Shown in pieces: positions 6,972 to 14,742 of a stretch of 39,876 bases of DNA; position 1 is the stretch's first letter; every line of letters begins with the position of its first letter. Source of the stretch: Cuniculiplasma sp052315315 (GTDB taxonomy: Archaea > Thermoplasmatota > Thermoplasmata > Thermoplasmatales > Thermoplasmataceae); contig JBLSDE010000014.1 in the NCBI GenBank assembly GCA_052315315.1, forward strand, positions 1-39,876. The letters run 5' to 3'. Below the pieces are notes generated by a model. It did no database searches. It was not told the origin of the DNA and saw only the letters and a program-made list of their open reading frames with translations. The position numbers were made by a program, and so were the translations under genes.

Positions 6972-7919
6972 ATGATAAAGGACAGGTCAATTTTGATTAC
7001 TGGTGGAGCTGGTTTCATAGGTTCCAATATGGCCGAATGGCTCTATGAGCATAATGATGTTACGATTATTGACAATCTCTCTGGTGGAAATCTTTCAAAT
7101 CTCAATAAATTCAAAGATAAGGTGAAGTTCATAAATGGAGATATAAGAAAGGAAGATTCCCTTAATGGCATAAAGGATTCCTTCGACATAGTGATTCATC
7201 TTGCGGCGAATTCCGATGTTAGGGCTGGGAGCACGGATACGAAATCTGACATGGATATTAACGTGATTGGAACCCATAATTTACTGGAATTTATGAGAAA
7301 GAAAGACATCAGGAGTATGATATTCTCATCAACGTCAACAGTATATGGAGAAGCTGATGTGATTCCAACACCTGAAAATTACGGCCCATGCCTGCCCATA
7401 TCCCTCTACGGTGCATCGAAACTTGCCAATGAAGGTTTCATATGGTCCTATTATCACTATTATGGAATAAAACCTACAATTTTCAGATTTGCAAACATAG
7501 TTGGTAGAAATTCAACCCATGGTGTGATTCACGACTTCATCCTAAAACTGAAGAAGAATCCAAAGGAGCTTGAAATTCTTGGTGACGGGAGACAGGAGAA
7601 ATCTTACATGCACATAGATGACTGTGTTGGAGCCATGCTGCACATCTACGAAAGGGATTCCAAAGGGGATGTGGTCAACCTTGGAAATGATGAGAGAACA
7701 AGTGTGAAGAGAATAGGGGAGATTGTGTGCAATGCCATGAATCTGAAGGATGTTAAATTTCACTACACCGGTGGCATAGATGGCAGAGGATGGGCCGGTG
7801 ATATAAAGATTGCACAGCTTTCCATTGAAAAAATGAAAAAATATGGGTGGAATAACAGATACAACAGCGAGCAGTCTGTGGTTAAGGCATCTGAAGAGAT
7901 AGTGAAGCAGATGGTATAA
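6972..7919 (+). CDS. NAD-dependent sugar-nucleotide epimerase/dehydratase (GalE-like)
   Basis: An extended short-chain dehydrogenase, 315 residues. The NAD site is TGGAGFIGSN at the N-terminus; HLAANSDVR follows; the catalytic Ser/Thr lie in SSTSTVYGE and the Tyr-Lys pair in YGASKLANE. The C-terminal part (ILGDGRQEKSYMHIDD) is typical for UDP-glucose 4-epimerases and related dehydratases; the exact sugar cannot be told. It probably feeds glycan or glycolipid synthesis. A TATA-like TTTATA lies 18-23 nt upstream and GGGAG sits directly before the ATG. Confidence 0.9.
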   Translation: MIKDRSILITGGAGFIGSNMAEWLYEHNDVTIIDNLSGGNLSNLNKFKDKVKFINGDIRKEDSLNGIKDSFDIVIHLAANSDVRAGSTDTKSDMDINVIGTHNLLEFMRKKDIRSMIFSSTSTVYGEADVIPTPENYGPCLPISLYGASKLANEGFIWSYYHYYGIKPTIFRFANIVGRNSTHGVIHDFILKLKKNPKELEILGDGRQEKSYMHIDDCVGAMLHIYERDSKGDVVNLGNDERTSVKRIGEIVCNAMNLKDVKFHYTGGIDGRGWAGDIKIAQLSIEKMKKYGWNNRYNSEQSVVKASEEIVKQMV

Positions 7920-8032
7920 TCATAAAGAATTAATAATTACTATTATTTGAAAACGTTTCAGGCAAAATATTCCTGATATGTTAGCTAATCCACTCTTATA
8001 TCTAGAATTGATTGTTAATTTAGTGATAAAAA

Positions 8033-8665
8033 ATGAAATCAATGGAAAACTGGTTTTATGTAGGTCTCATTTCCACAATAATAGTGTTTGGAATGGGAAT
8101 GTATTTTACGGGAGCTGTATCTCATGAAACTCCTTCAACTTCAACTGCAAACGGAGAAAATACCTATAACCTAACACTGGTAATTACAAATCAGAATTAT
8201 ATGGCAAGCCAGAACCACTTACAGCCTGCATACTATGTTCTTCAGAACGGAAAACTGCTCTCATCAGCCCAGATATATCTGCCTGCTAACAGTATAATAA
8301 AGGTAACAATCATAAACTACGATTACGGACCTGGAACTGTGCCTTCACAATACTCAAAGGTAATGGGAACACTCAACGGAACGGAATATGTGGTGAATGA
8401 CACAAATGTGAATATGTCTGCAAATCAGAGAGGACAGTATGTTACTTCTGTGCCTTCCTCTGAACTTGCACATACCTTCACAATACCCAAACTGGGACTG
8501 AACATAATGGTTCCATCTGACTCCATAGTTTCAGCCGAGTTCCAGACATCTGGTCCAGGAACATACGGATGGCAGTGTCAGGTTGATTGTGGTACAGGTC
8601 CCAGTGGATGGGGCGGTGCAATGTCCACACCTGGCTGGATGATGGGTCAGGTTATAATACAGTAA
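8033..8665 (+). CDS. Membrane-anchored cupredoxin (cytochrome oxidase subunit II-like or sulfocyanin-like)
   Basis: A 210-residue protein with an N-terminal membrane anchor (residues 7-27) and a beta-rich, Ser/Thr/Asn-rich outer domain. The C-terminal part follows the CuA plan: His147 in AHTFTIPKLGL (compare HSFxIP), then Cys182-x3-Cys186 in WQCQVDCG and Met197. The second His of CuA (normally CGxxH) is missing and replaced by a Gly-rich loop (GTGPSGWGGAM), so it may bind one copper (blue type) or an altered site. It probably works outside the membrane in electron transfer. No oxidase subunit I lies nearby, so it is an orphan here. Confidence 0.75.
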   Translation: MKSMENWFYVGLISTIIVFGMGMYFTGAVSHETPSTSTANGENTYNLTLVITNQNYMASQNHLQPAYYVLQNGKLLSSAQIYLPANSIIKVTIINYDYGPGTVPSQYSKVMGTLNGTEYVVNDTNVNMSANQRGQYVTSVPSSELAHTFTIPKLGLNIMVPSDSIVSAEFQTSGPGTYGWQCQVDCGTGPSGWGGAMSTPGWMMGQVIIQ

Positions 8666-8697
8666 ACAAATTTTTAATTTTAGATGTATTTTCCTTT

Positions 8698-9720
8698 ATG
8701 GAAAATATATTTGATAATATTTTTAGCTGGATCAACAGCAACAATTACAGAGCAAAATTTGATCTCACTGCAAGTGGGATGAATTCCAGTATTTTTATTA
8801 ACTCAGGCATTGATTTTGTAAGAGATGAATTTCAAAAAGAAGCAACAAAGATGGAGGAAAACTTTTACAGCACAATATCTGAGATATACGGGGTCGAAAA
8901 GAATGAGGTCATGAGCACAAACGGGGGATCCGAGGCCATTCAGCTCGCATCCCTCTTCCTTTCCAGGGAGTCAGAAAGAATCATCATCACGGTACCTGAA
9001 TACGAACCAATGTACTTCGTACCTGAAAGATATGGTTTCAAAAGCCATCGTATTATGAGGGATCAGAAATATGAGCTGCAGAAAAACGAATCCCTGAGTT
9101 TTACAGATCCCAACAATCCAACTGGTGATATTCTATCAAAAACGGAATTGTTTAAATCTGCACTTGAGGATCATCCTGTATATTGCGATGAAACCTTTTC
9201 TGAATTCAGATTTCCAACTAAGCCTCAGACAAATTTCACTAGATACCCAGAAAGCATAACATCCTTCACACTGACAAAATTCTATGGTGCCGGATTTCTT
9301 CGTGTGGGTTTTATGCTTGCCTCAAAGGATAAGATAAGGAAACTGAAAGAATACAGATACCTTTCATCAGGTTCACCAAATTTGATTTCACTCTACTTCG
9401 GGAGAAAAATACTGGAAAGCAGGGAGTTCTTTTTAAGAGAGGTTAAGAAAGTGATTGAAACAAACAGAGATATTGTTAAGAGAAAACTTTCATCCCTTGG
9501 ATTCACATTCTCTGATCCAGATAATTCATCAACAACCTTTGTGAGCGGTAATTTTGATGAAAAATGGTGCAGAGAACTTTTGGAGAAAAAGGGTGTTCTG
9601 GTTACCCCTGGAAAGTATTTTGGTCTTGACAGGGGATTCAGAATATGCTTCACTTCACCATCTTCTGACAAATTATCAGAGGCTCTCGACCTGATAGGAG
9701 AGTTTTCAGGTGTTAATTGA
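8698..9720 (+). CDS. PLP-dependent aminotransferase, class I/II (HisC-like)
   Basis: A 340-residue fold-type I aminotransferase. Visible are the cofactor region TNGGSEAIQL, the NPTG motif in DPNNPTGD, the Asp that holds the pyridine ring in YCDETFSEF, the Schiff-base Lys in TLTKFYGAGFLRVGF, and a C-terminal Arg in RGFRICF that binds the substrate carboxylate. The closest general type is histidinol-phosphate or aromatic aminotransferase; the substrate is unknown. ATG 8698 is used: the frame is open upstream to 8587, but that part overlaps the cupredoxin gene, and a T/A-rich TATA-like stretch lies about 22 nt before 8698. It overlaps the next gene by one base. Confidence 0.88.
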   Translation: MENIFDNIFSWINSNNYRAKFDLTASGMNSSIFINSGIDFVRDEFQKEATKMEENFYSTISEIYGVEKNEVMSTNGGSEAIQLASLFLSRESERIIITVPEYEPMYFVPERYGFKSHRIMRDQKYELQKNESLSFTDPNNPTGDILSKTELFKSALEDHPVYCDETFSEFRFPTKPQTNFTRYPESITSFTLTKFYGAGFLRVGFMLASKDKIRKLKEYRYLSSGSPNLISLYFGRKILESREFFLREVKKVIETNRDIVKRKLSSLGFTFSDPDNSSTTFVSGNFDEKWCRELLEKKGVLVTPGKYFGLDRGFRICFTSPSSDKLSEALDLIGEFSGVN

Positions 9721-10337
9721 TGTACAAATGGTACAGGCTTATCTTTACCGACCTGTATCCAACGACAGATATATGGAAATACAGGTCAATGTCAGAACTT
9801 CTTATTCCATGGAAGAATGAGATCAACAGATTCAGGATAGTGAGTAACCCGGAAATTACTGATTTTTACATAGGAAGCTCAGGGGTTGAATCCATGTCCA
9901 TGATAAGATCATTCTTCAAACGTCTTTATAGTATAAACCTGGAACCTGTAAATGAGATGCTGGATGAGCCCTATCCCCTTAGAAAATTTATATTCGCACC
10001 AAGGAAGCCCATAAGGCAACTGTATTCCAAATCACTTGTTCAGAATCTGGCAAATCTTCATACAATATCCGGTAACGAAATAGTATCTGATTTTGCAATG
10101 TACAGAAGAGGAAGGGAAAAAATTCTTGTCGCCTTAAGAATTGGAACATTCTCGGAAATTCATACCATGAGAGCAGAAAACGCATACATAGACAGAATGT
10201 TGAAAAGATTCTCGAATGAGACCAGGATTAGGGTAAAGGAGATTAAGGGAATCGGATCCTTTAGAAGGGCAAAGGGGTTTGAGCCAAACAGGCTCATAAA
10301 TATAATAAGAGTTCCCGACGATGAGGATGAGCCCTAA
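9720..10337 (+). CDS. Hypothetical protein, not recognised
   Basis: A 205-residue soluble protein, basic in its second half, with no signal peptide or membrane helix. Features seen: an aromatic N-terminus (MYKWYRLIFTDLYP), a central stretch APRKPIRQLYSK, and a C-terminal RRGREKILVALRIGTF strand. No Cys pairs or nucleotide motifs. ATG 9720 overlaps the TGA of the aminotransferase gene (TGATG), so it is co-translated with it. Its 3' end overlaps the end of atpI by 4 nt, tail to tail. It may be a lineage-specific gene of the Thermoplasmatales. Confidence 0.65.
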   Translation: MYKWYRLIFTDLYPTTDIWKYRSMSELLIPWKNEINRFRIVSNPEITDFYIGSSGVESMSMIRSFFKRLYSINLEPVNEMLDEPYPLRKFIFAPRKPIRQLYSKSLVQNLANLHTISGNEIVSDFAMYRRGREKILVALRIGTFSEIHTMRAENAYIDRMLKRFSNETRIRVKEIKGIGSFRRAKGFEPNRLINIIRVPDDEDEP

Positions 10338-12259
10338 TCAGGGGTGTTATTCTCTTCAGTATATTTTCTGTTTGTTCCAAATGGGGAAAATGATTTCCCG
10401 TTTCCATGGTAGAATTTTGAGAAAAACTCCACATAGAGAAGTCTCACTCCCTGGATTCCGCCCTCCACTATTGCAAGAAGCAGTGCAAAGATCTGACCAA
10501 ATATTAGTACTATTATTCCCAGGATGATCATAAATGGGTTAGAGAGCGTACTGAAGAAAAAGTCGTTAATGAGTGAAGTGAGAATCACAGATGCAAGAAG
10601 TATTCCCATAATTCTTGTATATGACAATACATGGCTTATTATGGACGGAAGTTCTATTATTCCCTGTACTCTCTCTGCAACAACAATTAATATGATTCCC
10701 ACTGCCATGACTGCAACATCAATATCCGCATATACATTTGTTGCAAGATTAAGATTAAGTCCATATATTAGTGAAAGACCAAATACAACTATGCCCCAGA
10801 CGAATAATAACCATCCAAACTTCCCCCACACGTGTATTCTCTCACCATAATAGTGCTCATTTATCATTCCTAGTATGAGGCCAAAGGATACCATGAATAC
10901 ACCGAAGTATCCGCTCATCAGTAGAATTTTAGATGTATAATCTATGGGATTATAATAAGTCACATGAAATGGACCTATCTGAGTTGGGAGTATTGAATAC
11001 CCAAAGAAGCCATTAAAAACAATACCCGATATTATTGCGGCTATTCCCCCTGGAATGAGAGCTTTTGCAAGAACCTGCAGTTGATATGGTGTGAAAACAG
11101 AACCTATGAAATTTGTAAGCTTTTTAGGCAGCTTTACCTTCTTCTTGGTGCTGTTCATCCTCTTTATTATCCATATGGACATCAATAAAATGACAATACC
11201 AAATCCAAAATCACCTACCATTATTCCGAAGAATATGGGAAAAACAATGGCGAATATTAGTGTTGGATCTATTTCTATATCCTGAGGAAGGGAATAGAAC
11301 CTGATGAATGATTCAAACAGCCTGACTCCTCTTGGATTTTGAAGAAGAGTTGGCCCTCTTTCGTCAGTCTTAATCTTTTCAACTATACACTGCTTCTCTG
11401 TCACCTTCTCTAATCTGCTTTTCAGTTTGGAAAAACTCCGTTCAGGTATCCATCCTTCGAGAACGAATATGCTTGAGGTTGAGGGCATTCTCATTGCAGC
11501 TTCAACCTTCTTTGCCTCTATCTCAAGAGCCTCCTTGATTGACACAACCTTATCATAATATTTGTCCGATAGCTCATCAATCCCTGCCTCGAGGTCACTC
11601 AACTTTTCTGAAAGTTCTTTCCTCTTTTCTTCCAGACTCTTTTTAAGATCTGATGGTTTTCCGGACATTCTCATTATGAAAATCGGCCTCTGCTCACCTG
11701 TCCCGAGACTCTGGGAAAACTCCTTCTCACGTTCCTTTGGAACACAAACTATTGTTGACTGTCCCGCATTTATTGTTACAATATCAGGAGATTTTGCATT
11801 ATATGGATAATTGACAATGAAAGAAGATATTGAATCGTTGTTGAAATATGAAAGATCTACGTCCAGATTTTCCATGTATGATAATACTTCAAGTCTGTTA
11901 TCTATCTCCTTTATTGTTGATCTTATATCATCCATGGAGGAATATGCAATTCTTAAGTCCTCACCTAATCTTATCTCAGAAGCAGCCTTTAAAATCTCAT
12001 CCTTTCCGTTAAATTTCATCCTCTTGGAAACAGGTCTCGGATGGAGAAGGTTTTCGTATCCCCTGAACCTGTTAAGTTCATCAATAATTATTTCCCTGTC
12101 TGGAATATCCGTACCCTGCTTCATCATGTTTTTTACTTCTGCGGATACCTCTTCCAGCTGGATAACCTTCATTTCGTGAAGCGTTGAAATTATGGCATCA
12201 GCTTTCTCCTTAGAACCTATAACACGAATCTTTTCCATAGGTACTGGTGTTATTCCCAT
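10334..12259 (-). CDS. atpI: A-type ATP synthase subunit I (a subunit, stator and proton channel)
   Basis: A 641-residue protein with the two-part plan of the family: an N-terminal soluble half with long coiled coils (residues about 1-330, starting MEKIRVIGSKEKADAIISTLHEM) that anchors the peripheral stalks, and a C-terminal half with seven or eight membrane helices forming the ion half-channels. The channel Arg lies in the SHVLSYTRIMGILLA segment. Last gene of the operon; it starts 6 nt after atpH. ATG 12259 is used; ATG 12238 (MEKIRVIG) is an alternative. Confidence 0.95.
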   Translation of the reverse strand: MGITPVPMEKIRVIGSKEKADAIISTLHEMKVIQLEEVSAEVKNMMKQGTDIPDREIIIDELNRFRGYENLLHPRPVSKRMKFNGKDEILKAASEIRLGEDLRIAYSSMDDIRSTIKEIDNRLEVLSYMENLDVDLSYFNNDSISSFIVNYPYNAKSPDIVTINAGQSTIVCVPKEREKEFSQSLGTGEQRPIFIMRMSGKPSDLKKSLEEKRKELSEKLSDLEAGIDELSDKYYDKVVSIKEALEIEAKKVEAAMRMPSTSSIFVLEGWIPERSFSKLKSRLEKVTEKQCIVEKIKTDERGPTLLQNPRGVRLFESFIRFYSLPQDIEIDPTLIFAIVFPIFFGIMVGDFGFGIVILLMSIWIIKRMNSTKKKVKLPKKLTNFIGSVFTPYQLQVLAKALIPGGIAAIISGIVFNGFFGYSILPTQIGPFHVTYYNPIDYTSKILLMSGYFGVFMVSFGLILGMINEHYYGERIHVWGKFGWLLFVWGIVVFGLSLIYGLNLNLATNVYADIDVAVMAVGIILIVVAERVQGIIELPSIISHVLSYTRIMGILLASVILTSLINDFFFSTLSNPFMIILGIIVLIFGQIFALLLAIVEGGIQGVRLLYVEFFSKFYHGNGKSFSPFGTNRKYTEENNTPD

Positions 12260-12265
12260 TTTGAA

Positions 12266-12589
12266 TCATTCCATATTTTTCTTCATAAACTTAAAAAGGA
12301 GATCCGCAGCCTTCTTATCGGTCAGATTGAGTGAAATGCCTTCTGCATCCTTTCTTGCCTGCTCCTTGCTCTCTTCTATCTTTTTATTGACCTCTTCCTG
12401 AAGCCGGGCAATTTTATCTGAGTATTCCTTGCTGTATTTTTCTTCGGCTTCTCTTGTCTCTTCCTCAAAGGATTTCTTAGCCTTTTCAATCTTTTCCTGG
12501 CATTCCTTAGAGGCTTTATCTATCATTGCCTGAACCTCATCTTCCTTATTCTTTATTCTCTTTATCTCTTCAATACCTTTTTCTGTCAT
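12266..12589 (-). CDS. atpH: A-type ATP synthase subunit H (peripheral stalk)
   Basis: A 107-residue, highly charged protein that is nearly all coiled coil (long runs of Glu/Lys with hydrophobic heptads). In A/V-type ATPases, H (G in V-type) pairs with E to form the peripheral stalks that hold subunit I against the catalytic head. Its ATG overlaps the stop of the tiny ORF before it by 4 nt. In many archaea H is the first gene of the operon; here it lies between D and I. Confidence 0.88.
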   Translation of the reverse strand: MTEKGIEEIKRIKNKEDEVQAMIDKASKECQEKIEKAKKSFEEETREAEEKYSKEYSDKIARLQEEVNKKIEESKEQARKDAEGISLNLTDKKAADLLFKFMKKNME

Positions 12590-12687
12590 AATTTCACCAG
12601 CAGGAATATAGCCAATACTATTACAAGTATTCTAATCGGAAACATATATCTCCATATTGCATAGAGCTTTCTTTGCTCACTGTTCAT
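12586..12687 (-). CDS. 33-residue membrane peptide inside the ATP synthase operon
   Basis: The reading frame runs from ATG 12687 to TGA 12586-12588. The product starts MNSEQRKLYAIWRYMFPIRI and continues as one hydrophobic helix ending in FLLVKL. It has a charged N-terminal end and about 18 hydrophobic residues, a single-pass membrane peptide with the N-terminus probably inside. The ATG overlaps the end of atpD by 11 nt, and the stop overlaps the atpH start as ATGA, the same coupling used across this operon. That two-sided fit is the main argument that it is real. It may be a small accessory subunit or assembly factor of the membrane part. No family was recognised. Confidence 0.6.
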   Translation of the reverse strand: MNSEQRKLYAIWRYMFPIRILVIVLAIFLLVKL

Positions 12688-13360
12688 CTCCTGAAGCTTG
12701 AATTTCTTCAAATTTTTTACTTTCAACTCCCTCCTCCTGGGCAGTGATCTTCTTTTTCACTATTTTGAGAGTTGTAAATGTGTCCCGTTCCAGTTCGTCA
12801 AGTCTCATTCTTATATATTTAGCATCTGCATTTAGTTTTGGAATCATAACAAATTCGATTGCGTTTGAACGCCTTTTCGTCTTATCTATCTCGTTTAAGA
12901 GTCTTCTCATGGACTTTTCCTTCTCAACAACTGTTATGAGAGACTGAAAGAGCTTTTCAAAAATGTCTATTGAATCGTTTATGGAAGATGGTACAGATAT
13001 TGCCCTGAACCTTTCAGTTAGAACCGCTCTTTCTGTATTAATTCCTATCTCAGGTATTCTTACTCCCATCACGTTCTTTGTGTTCATTGAAACACTGGAT
13101 TCCCCAGACATGAATGAAAATCTTTCTATTGCAAGCCTTCCCTCAGATATTTCTGCCTTTGTGATTGATTCAATTGCCCTTGCAGTTTCATTCCTTAGAT
13201 TTTCCCTTAGACCTCTCATCTCCTTTGCCAGTTCTAGAAACTCCATTATAAGAGCTGATCTCTTCATTTTTAAAAGCTGATAGCCTCTCTTTGCAAGCTT
13301 TATCCTCTTTCTTATCTGTATTAACTCTATTCTTGTTGGCTTAACATTGAGAGATGCCGT
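12677..13360 (-). CDS. atpD: A-type ATP synthase subunit D (central stalk), non-canonical ACG start
   Basis: Subunit D is the rotor shaft inside the A3B3 head. The conserved N-terminus is fully present in frame: NVKPTRIELIQIRKR, then LAKRGYQLLKMKRSALIMEF. The first ATG, at 13267, lies after this block and would remove about 30 conserved residues. Going upstream from it the frame holds no ATG, GTG or TTG before a TAA at 13361-13363; the codon just after that stop is ACG (13358-13360), preceded by an SD-like GTGATC. Starting there gives 227 residues, normal for the family. So either ACG is used as start, or one base is mutated or misread (ATG to ACG). It begins 5 nt after atpB and its end overlaps the small ORF. 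Confidence 0.88.
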   Translation of the reverse strand, partial: TASLNVKPTRIELIQIRKRIKLAKRGYQLLKMKRSALIMEFLELAKEMRGLRENLRNETARAIESITKAEISEGRLAIERFSFMSGESSVSMNTKNVMGVRIPEIGINTERAVLTERFRAISVPSSINDSIDIFEKLFQSLITVVEKEKSMRRLLNEIDKTKRRSNAIEFVMIPKLNADAKYIRMRLDELERDTFTTLKIVKKKITAQEEGVESKKFEEIQASGDEQ

Positions 13361-13365
13361 TTAGA

Positions 13366-14742
13366 TCACTTCCACTTTCCATACTTTTCGATGAAATCCT
13401 TCTTTAGCCTCTTCATTTCTCCAACTGGAAGTTCAGACATGAGATCGTAACTGAGGTTTAATGTATCCTCTATGTTTCTGTCCTCGTAGAGACCTTGATT
13501 TACATATCTCTTCTCAAATTCGTCTGCAAATTTCAGATAACTCTTGTCGTTGGCGCTCAGTGATTCCTCACCCACTATTGCACTTAAGGATCTGAGGTCT
13601 TTTCCATTGGCATATGCAGAATACAACTGATCAGCAACTCCCCTGTGATCTTCTCTTGTGCTACCCTTCCCGATTCCCTGATTCATAAGTCTTGACAAAG
13701 ATGGTAGAACATCAACGGGAGGGTAAATTCCCTTTCTCTGAAGATCCCTGCTCATGACTATCTGTCCCTCAGTTATATAGCCCGTAAGGTCAGGTATGGG
13801 ATTTGTGATATCGTCACCTGGCATTGTTAATATGGGGATCTGTGTTATTGATCCATTTTTGCCCCTGATCTTTCCTGCCCTTTCGTAAATTGTACTCAGG
13901 TCAGTATACATATACCCAGGGAATCCTCTTCTTCCTGGAACCTCTTCCCTGGCTGATGAAATTTCTCGGAGGGATTCACAATAGTTTGTCATATCTGTCA
14001 GTATTACGAGAACATGATATTCTCTTTCGTATGCAAGATACTCCGCAGTTGTAAGGGCGACCCTCGGGAGAATTATTCTCTCCATAGAAGGATCTGATGA
14101 GAGATTAAGAAATATTGCAGCCCTGTTAAGTGATCCTGTTTTTCTGAATTCATTCATGAAGAAGTTTGCCTCTTCGCTTGTTATACCCATTGCACCGAAA
14201 ATAACTGCAAACTGGTCATCGGATTTTAGGGTTTTAGCTTGCCTCGCTATCTGTGCTGCAAGCATATTATGGGGTAGACCTGATGCTGAAAATATGGGAA
14301 GCTTCTGACCCCTTACAAGAGTGTTCATTCCATCAATTGTGGATATACCAGTCTGAATAAATTCAGAAGGCTCTTCCCTTGAATAGGGGTTTATTGCATC
14401 ACCCACAATCTCCACTTTTTCAGAGCTCTGAATCTCGGGGCCCTTATCAATTGGTTCTCCCAAGCCGTTGAATACCCTACCAAGAACCTCATCTGATACC
14501 CTGATCCTTGCCGTTTCCCCTCTGAACTTAACTACAGTATTAGTGTTGTCCAGACCACTTGTGGCTCCAAATACCTGCACTATTGCCAATCCGTTGCTCG
14601 TATCCAGAACCTGGCCTGATTTTACCTGACCATCAGGAGTTTCAATGGATACCATTTCGTTATAACCTGCATTTTTTATGCCTTCCACGAAAATGAGAGG
14701 CCCGCTTATTTCCCTTATACTCTTATAACCAACTTTTACCAT
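13366..14742 (-). CDS. atpB: A-type ATP synthase subunit B (regulatory nucleotide-binding subunit)
   Basis: A 458-residue non-catalytic subunit of the A3B3 hexamer. It begins GYKSIREISGPL, has the conserved GRVFNGLGEPID and SGISTIDGMN-like region (TGISTIDGMNTLVRGQK), and lacks a true P-loop (FSASGLPHNMLAAQIA), as expected for B. The sequence EREYHVLVILTDMTNY and the arginine-rich loop GRRGFPGYMYTDL are typical. The start codon ATG 14742 shares a base with the end of atpA. Confidence 0.97.
   Translation of the reverse strand: MVKVGYKSIREISGPLIFVEGIKNAGYNEMVSIETPDGQVKSGQVLDTSNGLAIVQVFGATSGLDNTNTVVKFRGETARIRVSDEVLGRVFNGLGEPIDKGPEIQSSEKVEIVGDAINPYSREEPSEFIQTGISTIDGMNTLVRGQKLPIFSASGLPHNMLAAQIARQAKTLKSDDQFAVIFGAMGITSEEANFFMNEFRKTGSLNRAAIFLNLSSDPSMERIILPRVALTTAEYLAYEREYHVLVILTDMTNYCESLREISSAREEVPGRRGFPGYMYTDLSTIYERAGKIRGKNGSITQIPILTMPGDDITNPIPDLTGYITEGQIVMSRDLQRKGIYPPVDVLPSLSRLMNQGIGKGSTREDHRGVADQLYSAYANGKDLRSLSAIVGEESLSANDKSYLKFADEFEKRYVNQGLYEDRNIEDTLNLSYDLMSELPVGEMKRLKKDFIEKYGKWK

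Noticed and set aside
8587..8697. N-terminal extension of the aminotransferase
   Set aside because: It overlaps the end of the cupredoxin gene in another frame and has no family similarity; ATG 8698 fits the family.
10321..12401. Several plus-strand ORFs of 64-122 codons
   Set aside because: They are shadows in other frames of atpI and atpH; rich in Ser/Ile/Leu with no family.
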